In this document: positions 56,691 through 64,000 of the stretch, piece after piece | Layout of the letters: the number at the start of each line of letters is the position of its first letter | Position numbering within the stretch: position 1 is the stretch's first letter | Assembly (NCBI GenBank): GCA_025175895.1 | Contig: CM045989.1 | Coordinates: forward strand, 135,545,272-135,609,271 | Source of the DNA: Wurfbainia villosa | Taxonomy: Eukaryota > Streptophyta > Magnoliopsida > Zingiberales > Zingiberaceae | Direction of reading: 5' to 3' | DNA: 64,000 nt | The notes under the pieces: model-generated | Told to the model about the DNA's origin: nothing | What the model saw: the letters and a program-made list of their open reading frames with translations, nothing else | The model's database searches: none | Made by a program: the position numbers and the translations under genes

Positions 56691-57900
56691 TGTAAGGGAT
56701 CGTTTGAAAGCTAGAGGGGGGGGGGGTGAATAGCTCTTTTCGTTTCTACAAAAATAATTAGCGGAAGCAAATACAAGTAATATATGTAAAAACAAAAACC
56801 AATGCTAACAAAGCCTTTACGTGGTTCGGAGATAACGCTCCTACTCCACGGCGATCCTTAAGGTGGATCAACCCAAGCAATTTCACTATGAGGCTTTCTC
56901 TTTACAAAGACCTCTTCTTACAAAAGATGACAATGAAGATTTGAGAGGAGAAAGGAGATTAATACACTTAGAAAGCTTGGAAAACTTGTAGGAGCTTAGA
57001 AGAAAGATCAGAATATAAGCATTAGGCTTTTCTTGCTCCCCTTGGGCTCTTTTTATAGGAAAGAACCTCTTTTTCCCGTTGGAGGTCTATCATCACCGAT
57101 CGATGACTTTCATCACCGACCGCCGATTCTAACGCCGAACAGCCAGATTTGGGATTTGCCGCTCGCCATCGCTTAACGGAAGACTATCGATCGCCAATGC
57201 GGCCTCGATCGATGTCGCCAGCCGACCGCCATCGGCCACGATTCGCTTGTAGGCGCGATCGCCATAATGGCGGTACGACCGCTTGTAAGCCGCGAGTCGA
57301 GTCGATCGTCACCATGATCGATAACCCACGATCGATAATGCCTTCCAAACTCTAGTGCTATATTTTAAGGGTCAGTTCGACCGATACCATGTTCCAGTCG
57401 ACTGGCACACTCCAAGTATGACTAATTCATACTTGAAAACATAACCTAAGCCTAGACTTAACCTTCTAGCTTCTCCATCAGCCTTGCGCCTCTAGGATTT
57501 CTCTGAGTCCACGACTCCATCCATGCGCTTGCCTTCAAAAGCTTCCTTCGGTTTCGTCATGCTTTAGGTTTCTTCTTTGCCAAAGTACGCTTGGACTTTA
57601 CGCCGCCAAGACTACATGCTTGGACTTATGCCGCCAAGACTTTCCTTTGGTCTTCCTTTTCTAAGGACTGCTTGAACTTTACGCCGCCAAGACTACATGC
57701 TTGGACTTATGCTGCCAAGACCTTTCCTTGACTTCTCTTTGCCAAGATCACACTTGGACTTGTCTTTTACCAAGTCTTCATACTTGGATTTACCTGTCAC
57801 TTAAACATGTATACAATTAGATCACAAAATATGGCCTAACTTAGATGATTATCCAAACATCAAAATATATATAAATGCTTGGGGCATTGTTGCACCAACA
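56691..57900 (-). repeat. 5' LTR of the SIRE-type element, 1210 bp
   Basis: Begins TGTAAGGGATCG on the plus strand and ends GCACCAACA. The G-run next to CTAGAG (56714-56726) is the shared block near the LTR end, read in reverse. Confidence 0.92.
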
Positions 57901-57905
57901 GATTG

Positions 57906-59000
57906 CACGGAAAAATTTATCTTAAGATTGTTGAAATTTGAGGAAGGTGATGCAATATGAGCGCGAGAGAATGACGACATAGCACCGTTTAGGCGAAGTC
58001 GAGGCTAGAGTTGGACTCTATCTCCTTAAAACGAATTTGTCTCGCATACGGTACTCACGGAATATGACAATTGTCTTCCGAAATGCAACAACTTTATCTT
58101 GCGATAACAACACTGCAAATCCTAAGACCTCCGTATTGAAGAAGCTTCTCGAACTCTCTAGAATGCAAGTATGGAATACAATGTTTGCTATGCTTTGAAT
58201 TGGAATAAATTGGATGATCCAAATGAGAGAGTGTGGGATATTATTTATACTTTGTAAAAGGGTAGGGGAATCTCTTTGTTCAATCAAATCTCATCTGTCC
58301 AATTTAATTGGATCCGTCCAATTTAATTGGATGATTCAGATCACATCTCTTCCTAAGGGATATAACATGTCCTTTCATTTGAGTTCATCTAGTACATCCA
58401 TTTTGAAACTAATGGCTCAAATTCAATTGTAAATTTGTTAGATGAAACTCATTTAATTTATTGACTCAAAATCAATTTTCAACACATTAGACTAAAAGTG
58501 ATGGGTCCAATTAACTTCTTAATTAGTCAACTACTTGTAAAAAAAATTCAAATGTTGGACGCCAGCAATATTGTTTCCATACAACTACCAAGAGAACAAC
58601 TAGTCAACTAACAAAATACTAGTTGACTACCTAGTCTACAACTTTAGGAACATAATGGCCGTTTCTATTTCTAAGCCAATCAGTTGAAAATTCTTTTTTT
58701 TTTTTTTGAGTCAAAGTCGATTGGATTCCTTTAATTTGAATTGATTAACATAGAGTAAAATGTCCCCTTAGTCGACTTACAAGCCCCTTATATTGCTCTA
58801 TGGCCCTAGACTTGAGTCGTTAACATAGAAATGATGGTTGTTTAGGAACTTCTCAAAGCCAAATTATCACTTAGCTATGCCCCTAGTTGAGTTTCAAAAG
58901 TCCACCTTTTGACTTTCTACGAGTTCAATTATAAGTATGTTTCAAAACACAAGTTGACTAAGGGAGGGCCTATCATCATCAACATGGCTAAGTCACATAA
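57906..59000 (-). other. Probable 5' leader or LTR of the old Copia element
   Basis: It directly continues the interrupted Copia element after the target duplication. The minus strand has a TATA-like TATAAATAATA at about 58240-58250. AGTCGAC/GTTGACTA words occur at 58590-58780. No coding sequence is recognised and the outer border is not defined. Confidence 0.35.
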
Positions 59001-61675
59001 CTTAATTACAAATAATGAAGTTTCACATATCCTTACTCTCTATCTAGGCTTGTATACATCAATACATTGCATACATCAATACATGCATACATCAAAATTG
59101 CAAATACATTCATTGTATATATCAATACATGTTCTACCCATAGTGTTCAAAATTGCAAAATAATACGGGTCCATTTGGTCTTTGAATCTCCATGCTTCTT
59201 ATCTTCTCACCTTGAACTGAAATTATGCACGACTCCATTCATCTTCTACTCTACATTTAAATATAAAAATTATCGTCGCTAATTACAAGAGAAAAAAATA
59301 ACATTTTCTTATTAAGGAGTGAACAATGCCTTAAGATAAGATAAGGAACAAGTGGATAGAATTTTCTACAAATACAAAAATGTTAAAGTCCATTTTCAGA
59401 GAGAATATATTTCTTAATTGATTATTATTATTAGTAAAATGCATGAGATTTTTTACATAAAATATGAGTTTTATTCTTCAATAATTATAAAGAATAATGT
59501 ATAGAATCATTTCTCTATAGTTGTCGACAATAATATTGGAACAAGATAATGTTTGTGATAATTTATCTATGATTATCTTTGTGTTAGTGGACTTGACATA
59601 CATATTCTAGAGCTATGTCATAGCAACTATAGAGAGTAAGCGATGACAAATTATACGTTGACACCATTGTTAATTACTTCGACTTGAAATTTTTTTCCCA
59701 TGCTATTGTTATTGATTATATGATAGTATCGACATCATTCTTATTTGACCTTTATGAAATAGATCTATAAATCATTAACAACGAGCTACTATTACACCGC
59801 ATAGTTGATAATATGCATCACAAATCACACAAGAAACAAAGAGTAAGCATAGACATGATAGATGAACACAAGCATATATAAGCTAGTTATTTAGACTATA
59901 GCCAAGAGCACTTCAAGCCCTCTCAATGCCATTGAGTGACTTGCCGGTTCCATAAACTTCCCCAACCCAATGATATGATCGATCACGATCCACGCACAAT
60001 CAACCGCGTATGCATGGACAAATAGAAGGAGATCAAGGAGGAGGTTGATTAAACTAATTCAAACATTCTCCTCCTTCCTCGTCTCCTCTTCTTTCTCCCT
60101 TCTCAACCTACACCGTCAAGAGTCGAAGGGAAGTCTCCTTCCATAGATTTTCAAGGCGAACGGAAGAAGCGAGGAAGAGAAGTAGAAAGGAAATGGGAAA
60201 CTTATATGCATTAGTCGATCATATATAGATGTTGTCTTTAGGTAGGTGCAAAGAACTTCTCCGATATAACGAACACGAAATGGAAGGGCTAGTAGTACTC
60301 GTCATGATGTAACGAACAAAGGTGTCCCTCCAACAAAGTAAGTGCCATTGCTTTTGGTGGTGCATATTATCCCTTTCAAGGTAAATTGGCAATCGAATCC
60401 TCCATCATATCACAAACATAGTATTGCCACATCGATGATGTGTGATACATACATTGACACCCAAAATTCATATAGAGTTATGAAAATTAGATCGACAATT
60501 CTACTCATCGATCAGATAAGAAGATTAAACAAAAGTCAATTCAATATCAACAACTTGTATTTAAAACAAAAATTTGAGTGATTATCTAAAATCTTCTCGA
60601 TTTTATCATGGAATTTTAAATGTCAAATATATATATATATATACGTACTCACTGAGTAGGGGTGTTTGAGAAATTTTAAGGAGGAGAAAGTTGTATGTAG
60701 GACTCTACTCTGAACATTTTTTTTCTCCTTTTTGAAGGACAAAGTGGTGGTGCACTTGTGTTCATCCACTAGCTTGATGCTTATCTGAAACTTTTGTTTC
60801 CCTTTTCTTATCCTCCACTAGCCACTTCTTTAGTTGATGGCCTAACAACGAAAAGTTGGCAATGGAAGCAAGTTGTCTCTCTTCCTCTCCCTCCGCTGAC
60901 AAGATTATAGTTTCAAGTATATATATCCTCGTCACGGGATATGGTGCAGTATAAATCAGACTGAAGTTGTGTTTTGAATTTATCCGATAGATAAATCAGA
61001 CTTAGATTATTAGAAAGAAAAAGATTATAGTTTAAAGTAAATTGAGTTAAAAGACACAAGAATGTGTGAATAAAGGAGGCATTTTTTTTTTCGAGCATTG
61101 CAATTGTTCGAGCACTTCATCCAGTCTATGAAGCTTCAGATCGGATTCGGATCGATAGAACACAATTTCAGATAAAATAACTTTCTTCTTAATTTTTAAG
61201 ATTATATGGTGCAAGCTTTATAAGAGGTTCATGCTCGAAGTCCTTATTTATTTAATATTTTATTAGCCCCCTCCACTTTGTTTGTCTCGTGGTCAGTTAT
61301 TACTGTGATGGACTCTATGTTTGGATGATATTTATTTTCATGTATAGGGATGACGTATTAATTAGTATTGTATAGATTTGTACTAATGAATAAGGATTGA
61401 TCTTCGTTGTTAGATGAAAATATCAGTTGGGATGTCTCGTCTTCTACCGTATTACTCAATCGTACTACAGCCAAAGACTATCAACGATTTACCTTTCTCT
61501 CATCGCTATAGAACCGATGAAAAGGAACCCTTAGGGTGTGGGTTAACACCTTTTGCACCAGGGAAGAGTTGAGGGAGAGAAGAGTGTTGCTAATCAAATC
61601 AATCTCTTTTTATATCTTATGTCTCATTTAATGTTGTGCCTATCTCAATGCGAAAGGCTATGTAGATGACAAAAG
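59001..61675. other. AT-rich intergenic DNA, no gene seen
   Basis: Short repeats of CAATACATGCATACATCA at 59055-59130 and a (TA)n tract at 60630-60642. A GC-richer stretch at 59930-60180 has no recognisable coding sequence. Confidence 0.4.
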
Positions 61676-61726
61676 TAGGGTTTATTCATGAACATATTTA
61701 ATTTGGTAAAATTTTATTTATATTCA

Positions 61727-61767
<41 letters not shown>

Positions 61768-62398
61768 GAATTAGATGAAGAAGCTTAAATAATATATTGA
61801 CTAAATGGTGATTGTATGTATGTATTTAGTTTGTTCATATTCATGAATAAAGAAATATTTATGAACAGAAATTATAAATTTTTTATAAATAATATTGATG
61901 AATAAAATCAATGAATAAAATTTATGAATTATGTTCATTAACAAAACTCTTATAAATTTGTAAATAAATAAAAAAGTTTTCAAAATAAACAAATAAATTT
62001 GTAATATATTATGCTCATTTACCAACTAAATAAATTTTAAAATATAAAAGTTTCAAACAATCAAATAAATTTAAATTGAATTAAAGAGCTCGATGACATC
62101 AAACCAAGCTTATGTAAAGCTTGAATGGAACTCAAGTTAGTTAAAGGGAGTGAATTGTAAAGGTTTAAAATTTGATTCTCAACACAGACGATATTTTTTT
62201 AGAGGGTTATATATTAATATAACGGTACTATATTTTTTTAGAATGGAACTCAAGCTCTTAAAAAAAAATATGCCAAATTTGAACAACTATTTCAACGACA
62301 TTATTGGCCTTAAACTCGAGTTGGTTTGAGTCAATTATCTTATTAAATAATCATGAACGATATAAAATTTAATTGGGTTTGACTTATTTACAACCCTA
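61676..62398. mobile_element. Second copy of the hAT-type MITE family, 723 bp
   Basis: It starts TAGGGTTTATTCATGAACAT and ends ATTTACAACCCTA, matching the ends of the MITE at 15483-16052. The interior shares CATGAACA and CAAGCTT words. A (TA)n tract at 61731-61764 enlarges it. The flanks GACAAAAG and GGTAAAAA are not a clear 8-bp duplication, so this copy is older or altered. Minus-strand ORFs here are AT-rich noise. Confidence 0.75.
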
Positions 62399-64000
62399 GG
62401 TAAAAAAAATTCAAAAAGATATTCTATTTTTATCGATTTCATCCTTTCAAAAAGATATTCAATCTTTCAAAAAGATGTATCAATCTTGTCCCACAAATAT
62501 CGTTCACTAAAATAAATTAAAAAAGTGTGATGAGATCAATGGATGACTAATGGTTCGATCCAGACCTCACCATTGGAGGCTCATACTAGGAATTTCAAAG
62601 AGCAATGATTCAATCTAAAATTTTAAACAGTAATGTCTAGAAAAGAAATCAAACTGTGACAATATGGTTTGCCATTCTACGACGGTCTTAATTATGGAAC
62701 CGAGCCCTTAGGGACAAGATGCTTCTCTTTTTGAGTTTGTTAAAATAGTATTTCACTTGTAATTTGATGTTCAAAATATTCCTTCATGTATCATCCTAGA
62801 GCAACTTTAATCAAAGATGCAGCTCACACCTTTAAATATATGATCGAATCTACTTCATCGTAAAGAATTTTTGATTAAAATTATTTAAAAGCGGTGCAAT
62901 TTAATTAAAGTTGCTCCAAGGTAGAGCGCGGAAAGATATTTCGAATACTAAGTTATGGATGAAATTCTATTTTGATAATTAAAAAAAAAAGTTTAATTTA
63001 GTGTTTTCAATAGTATCGCGAGGGGATTACGAACTCATGGTTTTACAAGTAGACTCCAAACTCATGACCAATGGCCAACGGGCCCGCATGCCAGCCAATG
63101 ATCTGTTAGGCAGAGGCAATGGTGAAGCTCGAGAGTAGGTCAAGAATGGTGCTCAAAGATGCTCCAGAAGACGGCGCTTCGAAGGGTTAAAAAAAAGTCT
63201 TTTTTATTTATTTATTTTTTTTTTTTGATAATTTAAATGTTTAAATTTCACACTAATTTCAAAGGCGGATGATTTTTTTCTTTAATTTGTCCACCGAATA
63301 CATTCGGAAATTCAATCTTTACAGTTATATTGTTCTGATAAAATCATTCGATATCGAAATCGTATATAAATTTCTAATTCAATCCATTTAATCTAAAGTC
63401 GTCGTATATAAATTTTTTATATTCATTATCAATCCATATTTACCGAACTGTATTCTCTGTTTTATTCTCGAGGGACTGTGAAAAGGCTCTTTTTGCACCA
63501 TATTCTGCGCGAATTAAAATTTCAAACAAAAATTAATTCACATAGATTATCTTTCAAAAAATTCTACATCTAACAAACGAAGGAAACTATCTTTGACATT
63601 CATATAACTTGCCTCTTGATTAGTAAACAGATGATAAAATAATGGTTCACTCTCTCTTCCATCTAATCCGAAATTATAAATAATACGGACAAAACTAACC
63701 TGTAATGGCAAAAGTTTTTATATTTATAACTACTCATACATTAAAGTCATCACATCTCGGCACAAGGCCGAATGATAAAAACTGAATAAAGAAGACCTCA
63801 CACCTCAGTAAGACGTCGAATGAAGAGAACTTGGTGCATCTCAGCTCCCTTTCTGAATGACGAAGCTATTATCTCTCGGTCTTGCCGAATGAGGAAGACC
63901 ATTTTAAAAACAAAGGTTTTATATCTCGGCTAATTTATTCTATCTCGGCTGTATGACAATTCGAAGACTTGGTGTGCAGTTACATATTCTCCCTGCCAAG
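62399..64000. other. AT-rich intergenic DNA; LTR-like sequence at the right edge
   Basis: No gene supported. From about 63745 to the end, repeated ATCTCGGC and GCCGAATGA words resemble LTR sequence of some retrotransposon cut by the window edge, but no terminus can be fixed. Confidence 0.35.

Larger units (their letters stand above)
47512..57900 (-). mobile_element. Full-length SIRE-type Copia retrotransposon, 10.4 kb
   Basis: The LTRs at 47512-48706 and 56691-57900 both run from TGTAAGGGATCG to GCACCAACA, with the target duplication GATTG at 47507-47511 and 57901-57905. The minus strand carries primer site, gag, protease, integrase, reverse transcriptase, RNase H and then a 3.2-kb non-pol region before the 3' LTR. 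The long 3' region, the large gag and repeated polypurine tracts fit the SIRE/Maximus lineage. The polyprotein is broken by few changes (a stop after gag, single-base shifts in protease and RT, a stop before RNase H), so the insertion is fairly young. Confidence 0.94.
40505..57990 (-). mobile_element. Old minus-strand Copia element, interrupted three times
   Basis: Pieces read on the minus strand in the order gag N-terminus (47505-47355), gag (45520-44880), pre-integrase and integrase (44600-43510), reverse transcriptase (41722-40600), and the start of RNase H (to 40505), where it is truncated. Two solo LTRs (41723-43504, 45521-47354) and a full-length SIRE-type element (47512-57900) lie inside it. 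Sequence resuming at 57906 should be its 5' leader or LTR. The right limit is a guess. Confidence 0.78.

Overview
The window is plant nuclear DNA, mostly transposable elements (TEs) nested in one another, with one recognisable host gene. Copia LTR retrotransposons with initiator-tRNA-Met type primer sites, an RTE-type LINE, CACTA elements with 3-bp target duplications and hAT elements with 8-bp duplications all point to an angiosperm. The GC-rich coding islands in an AT-rich background suggest a monocot, but this is only an impression and I do not name a species.

Layout. (1) 1-4448: a SIRE-like, gag-only (non-autonomous) Copia element cut by the left window edge. (2) About 4454-9813: a decayed CACTA DNA transposon with TNP2-type and second-ORF remnants. 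(3) 10820 to about 27110: a dead RTE LINE on the minus strand. It is interrupted by a hAT MITE (15483-16052, 8-bp TSD), by a CACTA element (11338-13626, TSD CTT) that carries a GC-rich host-type gene followed by a poly(A) run, and by a solo LTR (16790-27073, TSD GAACC). That solo LTR is itself split by a complete but decayed Copia element (17476-26656, TSD CCGAC). (4) 27692-29519: a solo LTR of that same Copia family (TSD GGTTC). (5) 30442-30864: a CACTA MITE (TSD ACA).

(6) 33565-36514, minus strand: an At4g06744-like leucine-rich-repeat protein gene with a 78-bp intron. A 1451-bp hAT element (34126-35576, TSD CCGCAGAG) splits it. With the insertion and one TSD copy removed, the exon lengths add to exactly 471 codons, so the frame was intact when the element landed. 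(7) About 38015-38600: a PPR pseudogene. (8) 38627-40500: a truncated Copia gag element. (9) 40505 to about 57990: an old minus-strand Copia element carrying two solo LTRs (41723-43504, TSD ATATA; 45521-47354, no matching TSD) and a full-length 10.4-kb SIRE-type Copia (47512-57900, TSD GATTG). (10) 57906-64000: AT-rich DNA with a second copy of the hAT MITE family (61676-62398) and no gene I can support.

The genes do not form a pathway. The main points of biology are a host-type gene copy, possibly retroposed, riding inside a CACTA element; a frame-perfect LRR gene knocked out by a hAT insertion; and a gag-only SIRE-like element in the same window as a full-length relative whose polyprotein is broken.
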